Below, piece by piece: positions 1 to 9,779 of a DNA stretch of 64,000 nt. Both the position numbers and the translations under genes were made by a program. The first letter of the stretch is position 1. Each line of letters opens with the position of its first letter. The stretch covers positions 3,906,001-3,970,000 of the forward strand of contig CANTUR010000125.1 in assembly GCA_947683625.1 (NCBI GenBank), given 5' to 3'. This DNA is from Mallotus nudiflorus (taxonomy: Eukaryota > Streptophyta > Magnoliopsida > Malpighiales > Euphorbiaceae). The notes beneath the pieces are model-generated. The model did no database searches. It worked only from the letters and a program-made list of their open reading frames with translations, and was not told the origin of the DNA.

Positions 1-358
1 TGTCCAAAATACTAAGAGATGTGCAGTCTGAGATGGTAGACGTACACGTGAATTTCAACTCAAAATTTGCATAACCAAATGAACTTGGATTTTCTCAAAA
101 AAGCCCAATTCAGAAAGCTTAAGATGTCTGCTTCAAATGTTAAGAAGCCCATTTTCTCATTTAAGAGCTCTAAATATGTCAAAAGCCTTCTTCAATCTCA
201 GAGGTTCAATCAGCCCGAAAAGTCACTATAAATCCAAAAGTGTATATGCTTGGTATATGTTTGGTATATAATTCCCTACACACTTAATTGAAATTATTAG
301 TATAAAAATTGTTTGTCAAAGTCCAAAATTAGGAGTTTGATCATGCAAATGGTCAACA
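1..358 (-). repeat. 3' LTR of C1, first 358 bp (partial)
   Basis: Direct copy of 7475-7832. In element orientation it begins TGTTGACC directly after the polypurine tract. The remaining roughly 1.1 kb of this LTR would lie to the left of the window. Confidence 0.95.
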
Positions 359-1498
359 ATCTCCCCCTTTTTGGCTTTGACAACCAATTTGAAAATATGA
401 TAAATAATATGTGTGTGTGTGTAAAAAATAAATAACATATTTAAGCATATTAAATAAAAATAGCTCCCCCTTACAAATTAAACAGATGCAAAATAAGAAA
501 TAATTTTGCTCCCCCTTAACATGTGCATAAATTCAATATTTATCATGTATTAGAGCATATAAATAAATGATTTATCATAGCATGTATAAGGGTTTAACAA
601 ATATATTCCTTAATCAAAAATATATTTCTTTATTTCTCCTCCTTTTTGGACATGATAAGAAATATAAATAAATTTCATCATCCTTCTTATCAAAAATAAA
701 GATAACAAGTTATTAAATAATATGAAGAAAATAATTTCAAACATGTAATGCATCACAAAATAACATGTATGCTATATCAAAACATCACATGATCATATAG
801 AGTTTAGCTATTCAATCATACATAATCATGTGGTACTTAGCATATCTTAAACACAATTATCTATCCCCTAAGCACATAGCTTCTTTAGTTTCTTCTCCCC
901 CTTTGTCAAAGACAAAAAGAAAAGAGAGAGATATAAGGGGAAATAGACCTAAGGGAGCCAAAAATACTAAAGGGAATAAAAGATTAAGAACCAAAACAAT
1001 GCAAACAAAGATATTCAAAATCTTTATGAAATTCATGTCATTTTAAAAGATAAAAGCCATTTAAAAAAAATGTATACATGAATGTTGCATGAATAAGCTC
1101 AATTAATAGTCATGCAAAAAAAAAAAAAATTCATGTAATATAAAAATAAAGTAAGCAAAACAAGGCTATTTATCATAAGGACAAAACTAGTCATGCTTAC
1201 ATTGTTATTATGCATGAGAAAAAGAATTATGTGAAATAAATTCAAATAATTTTCTCCCCCTATTTCAATGGAATTAAAAAATATTGATATTAAGGACACA
1301 CTATCACATAGTTATGTCACTTACATAAACACATCTTTGAAAAAAAAATTTCCCTTAAAAGAAATTAACTAGGTACACATGCAAACTCAATTATTTTTCC
1401 TCCTTTGTCAAAATGCAAAGATAGACCAAATCTTAAAAATATCCATGCATTATCAAAGATAAAAATAATTTCTTAGAAAACACAAAAATTAAACAAAC

Positions 1499-1536
<38 letters not shown>

Positions 1537-2112
1537 CCTGATACCAATTGAAAACTTTTATAGGTCATACCCAACCTATATTACCTTTCGTCAAAATGCA
1601 AATAAAATTGCATTAAAAAAATACAATGATATTAAAATACCAATTGTAATCAAGATATAAAACTAACAGCTCATGTTTTATATCCAAAAAATATTCAAAA
1701 AATAAACCGAACATAAACTAATGAAAAATAGTTATAAAACACATTTAACAGCTCAAAACTTAGATACAGAAAGTATACCAAAAATAAACCTAAAATAAAA
1801 AATTTTGTTAAGGAGGAGGAATATTTATGCTATTTAAAATAATTAATTAATTGAATTTAGCTCAATAATTAATTATTAATTTGCAAAATAGGAGGGATTA
1901 AAAAAAATGAATGAATCCACACAAATCCAATTAAAATTAATACAAAGATCATGCAAATGGGAAATACAATATATCATGTATATGAACTAAATTTGCTAAA
2001 GCAAATACCTTTAAAACAAAATATATACATGACACTGAAAATAATATATATATATATTTTTTAATAAAATCACATAAGAATCTAAACATCAATTTCTCAA
2101 TTTAACAAGTGA
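359..2112 (-). other. 3' noncoding spacer of C1 with a series of polypurine-tract-like motifs
   Basis: Between the pol stop and the 3' LTR there is no coding region and no envelope-like reading frame. The spacer repeats PPT-like purine blocks (seen on the plus strand as CTCCCCCTT or TCCTCCTTT) near 361, 463, 510, 636, 895, 1254 and 1396, often next to a TTTGACAAAG-type sequence. Repeated PPTs upstream of the 3' LTR are a known Sirevirus trait. A run of 32 T at 1503-1534 (A in element sense) adjoins a second TGGTATCAG motif (plus-strand 1537-1546). Confidence 0.8.
361..374 (-). promoter_or_regulatory. Polypurine tract of C1
   Basis: On the minus strand this reads AAAAAGGGGGAGA and is followed by TTGTTGACC, the start of the 3' LTR. 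It is the expected primer for plus-strand DNA synthesis. The same motif stands directly before the 3' LTR of the related element C2 at 41476-41490. Confidence 0.85.
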
Positions 2113-5100
2113 TCAAGACAAGCTTGAGCCATCAATCATACCAAGTTCATGCTTAATAAAATTCATTCTTTCCTCACAAAGAGGTTTGGTAAAGATGTCT
2201 GCTAATTGATGATTAGTATCAACAAAATCAAGAAAAATATTACCATTTTGCACATGATCACGTAAGAAATGATGTCTAATGTCAATATGCTTAGTTCTAG
2301 AATGTTGAATGGGATTCTTACTAAGGTTTATAGCACTTGTATTATCACACTTAATTGGAATGTGATTAATATCAATGCCATAGTCCAAAAGTTGTTGTTT
2401 TTGCCATAGAACTTGGGTGCAACAACAACTAGCCGCCACATATTCTGCTTCAGCGGTGGACAAGGCAACTGAAACTTGTTTCTTACTAAACCAAGAAACT
2501 AAGCAATTTCCTAAAATTTGACAAGTTCCAGAAGTGCTTTTTCTATCTAGTAAGCTACCAGCAAAATCAGCATCAGAATAACTAATCAGGTCAAAGGAAG
2601 AACTCTTAGGATACCAAAGTCCTAAATGCATTGTACCACAAAGATATTTGAAAATTCTTTTAATAGCATTCAAATGAGACTCTCTAGGACTTGATTGAAA
2701 TCTAGCACACAAGCAAGTAGCAAACATAATATCGGGTCTACTAGCAGTTAAATAAAGAAGGGATCCAATCATACCTCTAAATCGCTTTTCATCAACTGGT
2801 TTACCATTCTCATCCTTATTTAGTTTGGTTGTTGTGCTCATTGGAGTTTTGCTTGATTTAGCTCCATCCATTCCAAACTTCTTGAGAATGTCCCTTGTAT
2901 ATTTGGTTTGATTAATGAAAATCCCATTTTCATATTGCTTGATTTGAAGTCCAAGAAAGAACTTGAGTTCTCCCATCATACTCATCTCAAATTCTCCTTG
3001 CATTAGCTTAGAAAATTCCTCACACAAGCAATGGTCAGTAGCACCAAAAATAATATCATCAACATAAATTTGAACAATTAATAAATTATGCTTGGATTTC
3101 TTTATGAAGAGAGTTGTGTCAACTTTTCCTTTAGAGAAACCTTTCTCTAGTAAAAAGTTACTCAATCTTTCATACCAAGCTCTTGGAGCTTGTTTCAATC
3201 CATACAATGCTTTTGACAATTTAAAAACATGATTTGGAGAGTTAAAACTTTCAAAACCCGGAGGTTGTTCAACATATACCTCCTCTTCAATAAAACCATT
3301 TAAAAATGCACTTTTAACATCCATTTGAAAAAGTTTAAAATTCATGTATGATGCAAATGCAAGTAGCATCCTAATAGCTTCTAACCTTGCAACAGGGGCA
3401 AAGGTTTCATCATAATCAATGCCTTCCTCTTGATTATAACCTTTAGCTACTAGTCTAGCTTTGTTCCTAGTTATGACACCTTGTTCATTCATCTTATTTC
3501 TAAACACCCATTTTGTGCCTATAATAGGATGATGTTTAGGTCTAGGAACCAAGGTCCAAACCTTATTTCTCTCAAATTGATTTAACTCTTCTTGCATAGC
3601 AAGGACCCAAAATTCATCACACAAAGCATCATCAATATTTTTGGGTTCAATTTGAGAAATGAAGGCTAAATTAATAGTAGATTTTAATTGAGATCTAGTA
3701 GTTACCCCTTTTGTAGTGTCACCTATAATGAGGTTTTGAGGGTGAGCTTTCTTGAATTGCCAATCCTTTGGAAGTTCATCCTTCAAGGTAGGTTGAGATA
3801 TCTCCTCATTTTCCTTCTTGCTTGGCTCTTTAAGTTCCAAAGGCTTACTAGCATTTTCTTCTTGTGTTTCCATAATCTCATTGTCACCTACAAGATCATC
3901 AACACTACAAACATCCTTTCTAGGATCAAGTGAGTTTGATTCATCAAATACCACATGCATTGACTCTTCAACTACTAGAGTTCTCTTATTAAAGACCCTA
4001 TATGCCTTGCTAGAGATGGAATAGCCTAGGAAAATTCCTTCATCGGCTTTGGAATCAAATTTTCCAAGATTATCCTTGGTGTTCAATATAAAGCACTTGC
4101 ATCCAAATACTCTTAGATATGAGATTTTGGGTTTTCTATTGTTCCATAGCTCATAAGACGTTTTATTTAAAATTGGTCTTTTGAAAACTCGGTTTGAAAT
4201 ATAACAAGATGTGTTAACAGCTTCCGCCCAAAAGTATAAAGGCAAATTATACTCATGAAGCATTGTTCTAGCCATTTCCACAAGAGTTCTATTTTTCCTT
4301 TCAACTACCCCATTTTGTTGAGGGGTTCTAGGAGATGAAAATGTATGAGAAATACCGTTTTCATTACAATAGTTTTTAAAAAATTCATTTTCAAATTCGG
4401 TTCCATGGTCACTTCTAATGGATGAAATACAAAATCCTTTTTCTTTTTGAACTCTTTTTGAAAAATTTTCAAAAGCTTTAAATGCATCATTCTTATGAGC
4501 AAGAAAACATACCCAAGTGTATCTAGAGTAGTCATCAACCAATACATAAGCATAGTGCATTCCACCCAGACTAGCAATTCTAGTTGGTCCAAATAAATCC
4601 ATATGTATAAGTTCAAGTGGCCTAGAGGTGGACACTACATTTTTTAGCTTAAATGAGGACTTGGATTGTTTTCCCTTTTGACAAGCATCACAAGGTTTAT
4701 CTTTAGTGAATTCAAGCTTAGGTAAACCAAGTACAAGTTCATGTTTACAAAGATCATTTAAAAGCTCAAAATTTGCATGTCCTAATCTTCTATGCCATGT
4801 CCATGTGTTATGGGAGATAGACACTAAGCATTTTATATCTTTATTATCAATTTTATTCAAATCAATGACATAAACATTGTCTACTCTTTCACCACTAAAA
4901 ATAATTTTATTTTCATCAAGACTACTAACAAAGCAATTTTTAGGATAAAAAGTTACTTTATTTCCCATGTCACATAATTGACTTATACTAAGCAGATTGT
5001 GTTTAAGACCATCAACAAACAACACATGATGTATAGATAAGGATTGCGGATTACCTATTTCTCCAACGCCAATAATTTTTCCTTTTGCATTATCTCCGAA

Positions 5101-5223
5101 AGTAACATGTCCTCCATCCTTAGCATCAAGTTTATTGAATTGCTCTTTGTCTCCTGTCATATGCCTTGAACATCCACTATCGAGATACCATTTGCTTTTT
5201 GTTCTTGTGGATTTCAAGCACAT
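2113..5223 (-). CDS. pol: C1 pol polyprotein: protease, integrase, reverse transcriptase, RNase H
   Basis: Open frame of 1036 codons. In order: aspartic protease core WYLDSGCSRH at about residues 12-21. GAG-pre-integrase zinc region with WHRRLGHAN near 143-151 and CDAC near 178-181. Integrase core with Asp at about 209 (HMDLFGP) and 272 (RSDHGTEF) and Glu at about 308 (GVVERKN). RVT_2 reverse transcriptase from about 535, with QMDVKSAFLNG (Asp ~635) and YVDD (~720-723). RNase H with SYSDADFAG, LSTAEAEY and CDNTSAINL. It ends in MIDGSSLS, as does the related copy at 40.3 kb. No stop or frameshift is present and all catalytic residues are there. The first ATG directly follows a stop, and the true pol start may be read from gag through a frame change. 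Function is retrotransposition: protein processing, cDNA synthesis and integration. Confidence 0.93.
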   Translation of the reverse strand: MCLKSTRTKSKWYLDSGCSRHMTGDKEQFNKLDAKDGGHVTFGDNAKGKIIGVGEIGNPQSLSIHHVLFVDGLKHNLLSISQLCDMGNKVTFYPKNCFVSSLDENKIIFSGERVDNVYVIDLNKIDNKDIKCLVSISHNTWTWHRRLGHANFELLNDLCKHELVLGLPKLEFTKDKPCDACQKGKQSKSSFKLKNVVSTSRPLELIHMDLFGPTRIASLGGMHYAYVLVDDYSRYTWVCFLAHKNDAFKAFENFSKRVQKEKGFCISSIRSDHGTEFENEFFKNYCNENGISHTFSSPRTPQQNGVVERKNRTLVEMARTMLHEYNLPLYFWAEAVNTSCYISNRVFKRPILNKTSYELWNNRKPKISYLRVFGCKCFILNTKDNLGKFDSKADEGIFLGYSISSKAYRVFNKRTLVVEESMHVVFDESNSLDPRKDVCSVDDLVGDNEIMETQEENASKPLELKEPSKKENEEISQPTLKDELPKDWQFKKAHPQNLIIGDTTKGVTTRSQLKSTINLAFISQIEPKNIDDALCDEFWVLAMQEELNQFERNKVWTLVPRPKHHPIIGTKWVFRNKMNEQGVITRNKARLVAKGYNQEEGIDYDETFAPVARLEAIRMLLAFASYMNFKLFQMDVKSAFLNGFIEEEVYVEQPPGFESFNSPNHVFKLSKALYGLKQAPRAWYERLSNFLLEKGFSKGKVDTTLFIKKSKHNLLIVQIYVDDIIFGATDHCLCEEFSKLMQGEFEMSMMGELKFFLGLQIKQYENGIFINQTKYTRDILKKFGMDGAKSSKTPMSTTTKLNKDENGKPVDEKRFRGMIGSLLYLTASRPDIMFATCLCARFQSSPRESHLNAIKRIFKYLCGTMHLGLWYPKSSSFDLISYSDADFAGSLLDRKSTSGTCQILGNCLVSWFSKKQVSVALSTAEAEYVAASCCCTQVLWQKQQLLDYGIDINHIPIKCDNTSAINLSKNPIQHSRTKHIDIRHHFLRDHVQNGNIFLDFVDTNHQLADIFTKPLCEERMNFIKHELGMIDGSSLS

Positions 5224-5237
5224 CTACACGATACAAT

Positions 5238-6107
5238 TTAAGTGTTCTTTTGGACCCAAACCTTTTTTGGTCTAGGTTGGTTAGTTTTAAGATAATCTGT
5301 AGGAAGTAAATTCATATGCAGTTTTCTATAAAAACACACATTATTGGTATGTCCTTTAATCATGCAATATGAACATACAATATTTTTAAATTTATTTCTC
5401 CTAGAATGAAATGCTTTCCTAGTGTGTGTAGCATGCCTTTGGTGTTGTGTGTATCTTTTGTTATTATTTTGTGACATTAAGTGAGACATACATTGGCAAT
5501 GGTGATGAGCATTTTGATAAGTTTGTGCAATATGTTTATATGCATTGTATTGTGCAACATGCCTATTATAATTATGTCTAGTGTACATATAAGCATGCTT
5601 AGGTTGAGATGCTCTAGTTTGAGACTTACCTCTTTGTGTTAATGAAGGGTTAATCTTATGAGATTTTTCCTTGCTATTTAACACATGAGATTTTTTAGCT
5701 TGAATCTCATTTGAGGTTGAAGGAGTAGAATCATGTGAAGCTTTAACAAAAGTAATATGTGATGAGGATGATGAAGACATTCCATTTTTATATCCAATTC
5801 CATGGGTATCTCCATGAAATTTTTGAGAGTCAAGAAGACTATCTAAAGTTTCTTTTCCTCTCTTAAATTTAGCAATGGACTTTTTTAATTCTAAGACTTC
5901 CTCAGAAAGCTCATAATTTTCATCTTTTGCTTTCTTAAGTTGGTCTTCCAAAGAATTACAAGATTTAGCATCACTTACAAGTTTTTCATTTGATGCAACA
6001 AGTTTAGCAAAATCAATTTTCAAACATTCAAAATCCTTATTTAAGCTAGCTAACTCATGTTTATATTTTTTCTTCCTTTTGATCAACACTCCATTGGCTT
6101 CTTGCAA
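5238..6107 (-). pseudogene. gag: C1 gag, C-terminal part with coiled coil and zinc knuckle
   Basis: 289-codon frame ending 15 bp before the first ATG of pol. The N-terminal third is a Lys/Glu/Leu-rich predicted coiled coil (LASLNKDFECL to LELKKSIAKFKRG). A Ser/Thr/His-rich linker follows, then a retroviral zinc knuckle CSYCMIKGHTNNVC (CX2CX4HX4C), then a tail PKKVWVQKNT before the stop. This is the nucleocapsid half of a Sirevirus-type gag that packages RNA. The first 15 or so residues of the frame are an out-of-frame reading of the upstream gag piece, so the real join is at about 6061-6075. It is called a pseudogene because gag as a whole is interrupted. Confidence 0.8.
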
Positions 6108-6303
6108 GTGTAGTTACCATACCATCAATGATAGTTGTAGGTGGTTCCCAACCTCTTAGGACAATATCCCAAAGTTTGATGGAATCACAATCAAGATATA
6201 ATTCCATTTTGAATTTCCAATGTGGATAGTCACTACCATCAAAGAATGGTCTAAGAGAAGAGATGTTTTGTGATTCACTCCACATGATCTTATATTCTAG
6301 CAA
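6061..6303 (-). pseudogene. gag: C1 gag, N-terminal fragment (frame-broken)
   Basis: 80 codons beginning shortly after the primer binding site. The segment FFDGSDYPHWKFKMELYL is the typical start of copia gag (DUF4219/UBN2 type), followed by LWDIVLRGWEPP. At SVDQKEEKI, where relatives continue through the rest of the capsid domain, the sequence jumps into the coiled-coil part in another frame. About 150-200 residues of the capsid core appear to be missing, and the frame is shifted. Both LTRs match, so this deletion is either very young or was present in the transposing copy, which would then have been mobilised in trans. Confidence 0.8.
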
Positions 6304-6322
6304 TAAAGTACCTAGAATTCAA

Positions 6323-6334
6323 GCTCTGATACCA
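6323..6334 (-). promoter_or_regulatory. Primer binding site of C1 (initiator Met tRNA)
   Basis: Minus-strand TGGTATCAGAGC, two bases inside the 5' LTR end. It complements the 3' end of plant tRNA-iMet and primes minus-strand DNA synthesis. Confidence 0.92.
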
Positions 6335-6858
6335 AATGAAAAGAGTCCTAGAGGGGGGGTGAATAGGACTATGAAATAAAAATGAGAAATTAAAAGAATT
6401 CTTTGCAAGAATTAAATAGAAGTTGAGAAGGAAGAATGAAGAACACAAAGATTTAAGGAGTTCGGATTCAACAACAATCCTACGTCTCCACCTAACTTAT
6501 CCCCAAGTTAGGATTTTCAATCACCCACAATCTTATTCACAGGATTAAGATTATACAAGAGTTTTATGGCTCACTCTTACAACCTCACAACATGAGTTTT
6601 CAAGGCTCACTCAAAAATCAAAACCCAAGTGTTTCAATGGACAACACTTAAACCAATTCCTTTAGAAATAAATCTCACTTCCCTTCTAATCTAACCCAAG
6701 ATTTAAGATGAAGAGAAATTCTATTTCTAACACACACCCAACTCTCACAAGAGTTATACAAACAAAGAATTATTTAAGAGAATTTGAGAGCTCAATGAAA
6801 GCTTAAGAGATAATAAAATGATAAAACAAGTTGCTTCACTTCCATTCAGCTCTAGAGG

Positions 6859-6866
6859 TATTTATA
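6859..6866 (-). promoter_or_regulatory. TATA box in the C1 LTR
   Basis: Minus-strand TATAAATA followed by CCTCTAGAGCTGAATGGAAG. The same box and downstream sequence occur in the C2 LTR at 42443-42450, which supports a conserved core promoter for the genomic RNA. Confidence 0.65.
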
Positions 6867-6900
6867 CTAAAAAATATAGCTGTTGGAGGTGCAAATGATG

Positions 6901-7540
6901 TGTCCAACGTGTATATTTTGAATTATTTAAACTGATACTGTCAGACAGCTATTCATGGATTGAAACCGTAATTGGCTCCTTAGGACGTTTGAATTTGCCC
7001 ATACTTTCTTCATAAAAGCTGTAGATATTTGAATTATCTTTCCATATAAATTTGAATCACCTAAATTGGACTTCTGTAACTTAAGATATGTCCAAAATAC
7101 TAAGGATTGTGCAATCTGTAATGCAGACTACGGTCAGACAGCTATACCCAAATTGAAGCCGTGATTTGATCCTGAAGAAATTTGAATTTGCTCATACTTT
7201 CTTCATGAAAGCTGTAGATATTTGAATTAGCTTTCCATTAAATTTTGAATCACCTAAATTTGACTTCTGTAGCTCGGGATATGTCCAAATTACTGAGGAT
7301 TGTGCAATCTGAAATGCAGAATACTGTCAGACAGCTATATACAAGTTGAAGCCGTGATCTGCGCCTGAATAGATTCTAATTTGCCTATATTTTCTTCATG
7401 AAAGTTGTAGATATTTGACTTATATTTTCATACCATTTTGAATCACCTCAATTGGACTTCTGTAACTCAAGATATGTCCAAAATACTAAGAGATGTGCAG
7501 TCTGAGATGGTAGACGTACACGTGAATTTCAACTCAAAAT
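6901..7540 (-). repeat. 193-bp tandem repeats inside the C1 LTR (three copies plus a partial)
   Basis: The anchor TGTCCAA recurs at 6901, 7089, 7282 and 7475, giving spacings of 188, 193 and 193 bp. Each unit contains a GACAGCTAT block, TTCTTCATGAAAG and GACTTCTGTA. The LTRs of C2 show the same 193/193/188 spacing, so the array predates the split of the two elements. Its place upstream of the TATA box suggests an enhancer-like role, which is inference. Confidence 0.85.
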
Positions 7541-7839
7541 TTGCATAACCAAATGAACTTGGATTTTCTCAAAAAAGCCCAATTCAGAAAGCTTAAGATG
7601 TCTGCTTCAAATGTTAAGAAGCCCATTTTCTCATTTAAGAGCTCTAAATATGTCAAAAGCCTTCTTCAATCTCAGAGGTTCAATCAGCCCGAAAAGTCAC
7701 TATAAATCCAAAAGTGTATATGCTTGGTATATGTTTGGTATATAATTCCCTACACACTTAATTGAAATTATTAGTATAAAAATTGTTTGTCAAAGTCCAA
7801 AATTAGGAGTTTGATCATGCAAATGGTCAACAAGGTATA

Positions 7840-8965
7840 ATGCCTATTTTGGGTATATTTGCTAAGGATGATGAATACAATCTATCAGTAAGGGGAATGC
7901 TATCTTCACCTCCTATTAAACTAGTGAATCTAACTAAGCCTAAGCCATCAAAGGAGGTCAAGATATTGGTTAACAGGATGGCCCAACTCGAGTTCTCACT
8001 TAAGGAGAAGAATGTTCTGAGAAGTCATTATTACACTAATCTTTTGATATTTAAGGATGAACCTCTGCTTGAAGATTTCAAGCTTTCAAACATCACTAAG
8101 TTCAATGGCATGGGAGTTCTCGAGTCCACTTGAGATAGTATACTACTTTCATGCCTTCTATAAAGCTCACTGAGTCACAAATTATGAAGTTTTTCTTAAC
8201 TTTCTTCACTTCACTTGAAGAAGGGTCGAGAGCATGGTTCTTTGATCTAGAGGATAAGATGAAGAATGATTGGACACTCCTTACTTAGAAGTTCATTAAG
8301 CAGTATGAATGTAACACATAACTTGATGTTACAAGGTGTGATCTAGGTACCACCAAGCCAAAGAGTGGTGAGAGTTTCTTAGATTATATTGCTCAATAGA
8401 TGGGAAAAGCCACACTAATGTGAGACATGCTGCTAGAAGATGAATAAATAGAGATGGTAATCAAAGGAGCCCTACCTCATTTTCATAAGTATATCATATT
8501 CGTCCATTACCATACCTTTAAAGCACTTTATCAAGCTGTTATCAAAATTGAAGAGACCACCCAACCCAAGAACCTTTATTGAAAGCCAACAGAAACAAGC
8601 CAGAATACTCGTTCCACTAAAATGAACTTAACTATTAATGCCCTCAGAAATTGAAAGTACTCAAATTTCAACCTAACCCTATCTAAAGTCTTCCAAAGAC
8701 TTTGATAGAAGGGCCTATTCAAACCTTTTGAACTAAGACCTCTACCAAACCTATTATTGCCTTACATTAACCCCAATCTCTACTACCACTTTCATCAGAT
8801 GTCAGGCCACACAATTGATGATTGCTACGTCCTAAAAGATTGAATCCAAGACCTCATAGACTCTGGCAAAATTGAAGACCCTTAAAAGCAACCTAATGTC
8901 AAAACCAACCCTTTACTTAATTACCATAACATGCCACCTCCAGCATCTTATGCCATCTCCTTTTG
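7840..8965 (+). pseudogene. gag: Tat gag relic (capsid domain and remnant zinc knuckle)
   Basis: An open stretch at 7840-8133 (97 codons) ends ITKFNGMG, the usual entry to the Retrotrans_gag domain. The homology then runs on, with frame changes and stops, through MKFFLTFF, GSRAWFFDLE, DWTLLT, KFIKQYE, SGESFLDYI and ALYQAVIKIEE to about 8580. Near 8795 a knuckle-like HQMSGHTIDDCYVLKD has lost its first Cys and is followed by IQDLIDSGKIEDP, as in plant Tat gags. Several stops are at positions expected to be Gln or Trp. The gag N-terminus is missing because C1 inserted here. Confidence 0.85.
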
Positions 8966-9060
8966 GTTGCTTGAGACCTTTATTAAGTACTATATACATG
9001 ACATCTTGGAAAATAAAGAAAAGGCAATTGAGAGGGAAGAAAGATAACTTCTGGTGATAT

Positions 9061-9198
9061 TAGAAGTAGATTTTACAACACTTATCTATGAGCCCAGTGA
9101 TGATGAGATGGATCCTTGCACTTACTAATTAGAAGTAGATTTTGCAGCATTTGTTTATGAGTCCAGTGATGATGAGATGGATCCCTCCACATACCAAT
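9061..9198 (+). repeat. 69-bp tandem duplication in the Tat gag-protease spacer
   Basis: Two units (9061-9129, 9130-9198) share TAGAAGTAGATTTT and GATGATGAGATGGATCC. The length is a multiple of three, so the duplication kept the frame. Confidence 0.85.
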
Positions 9199-9257
9199 GC
9201 ATATCCATGCTTCAGGCATGCACACCCCATGTGATGATGTAAAGGTGTCTTAGCCAA

Positions 9258-9590
9258 TTGGCAATAAAAAGAGATAGAGAAATTGTTAAGAATAGTGAAC
9301 CTTCTAAATCTAAAGAAGAAGGAGAGTTAAAAGAAAAGAAGGAAGTTTGGGACTTATTAAGACAACCTTATGGAAAATTTAATTTCAAAATAAAATATAC
9401 TGCTCCACCTTTAGTCACTATTAAAAAGGAGGATATCATGCCTTTAAGATGGGGAGAAGAGTTCGACGATAAGGATGAGATTGTCATTGTTCAATTATTA
9501 AGCATACCATATGTGATGGGGATCAATATATGGTATGACTCCTATAAGGAACCTACAGTTAACTATATGACCCAAAGTGGAAGAGTGTAG
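9258..9590 (+). pseudogene. Tat polyprotein fragment between gag and protease
   Basis: 110 open codons, rich in Lys and Glu at the start and then VWDLLRQPYGKFNFKIKYT. It lies in the gag-protease linker of the Tat element. No catalytic motif is visible and no separate function is inferred. It is flanked on both sides by stop-containing stretches of the same polyprotein. Confidence 0.6.
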
Positions 9591-9779
9591 TAGCCTACTA
9601 AGAAAGACCTACTGAAGGGGAAAGAGACTACTAAAGAAGCTATAAAGGAATGTGAACCAATTGCTTAAGTAAAAGAGGATTCAATCTTAAAATAGCTAAA
9701 TAAACTTAAGCTCAATTCAAAATTTAGGACCTCTTGATGACATCATAAAAACACCAAGATGCTTTAGCACATGCCTTAG

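Larger units (their letters stand above)
1..7832 (-). mobile_element. Ty1/copia (Sirevirus-type) LTR retrotransposon C1, 3' LTR cut by window edge
   Basis: Read on the minus strand the order is 5' LTR (6337-7832), tRNA-iMet primer site, gag, pol (PR-INT-RT-RNH), a 1.75-kb noncoding spacer, polypurine tract and the start of the 3' LTR (358-1). Bases 1-358 match 7475-7832 without a difference by eye, so the insertion is recent. The copia order (integrase before RT), the WYLDSGCSRHMTG protease motif, the coiled-coil gag and the repeated polypurine tracts fit the Sirevirus clade. The right junction (7832/7833) lies inside a gypsy gag. The left target duplication is outside the window, so the candidate TSD AGGTA (7833-7837) cannot be tested. 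Confidence 0.95.
6337..7832 (-). repeat. 5' LTR of C1, 1496 bp
   Basis: Begins TGTTGACC at 7832 and ends CTCTTTTCA at 6337 on the minus strand. It carries a TATA-like box and, upstream of it, a 193-bp tandem array. A C-rich block next to CTCTAGG lies close to the 3' end. The start, TATA region and end align with the LTRs of C2, showing one family with two diverged subgroups. Confidence 0.93.

Noticed and set aside
359..2112. Envelope-like reading frame after pol, as in some Sireviruses
   Set aside because: No open frame longer than about 70 codons with membrane-protein character was found on the minus strand.
3688..4616. Open frames at 3688-3933, 3818-4024 (plus) and 4305-4616 (minus)
   Set aside because: They are other-frame readings of the intact C1 pol and show no domain of their own.
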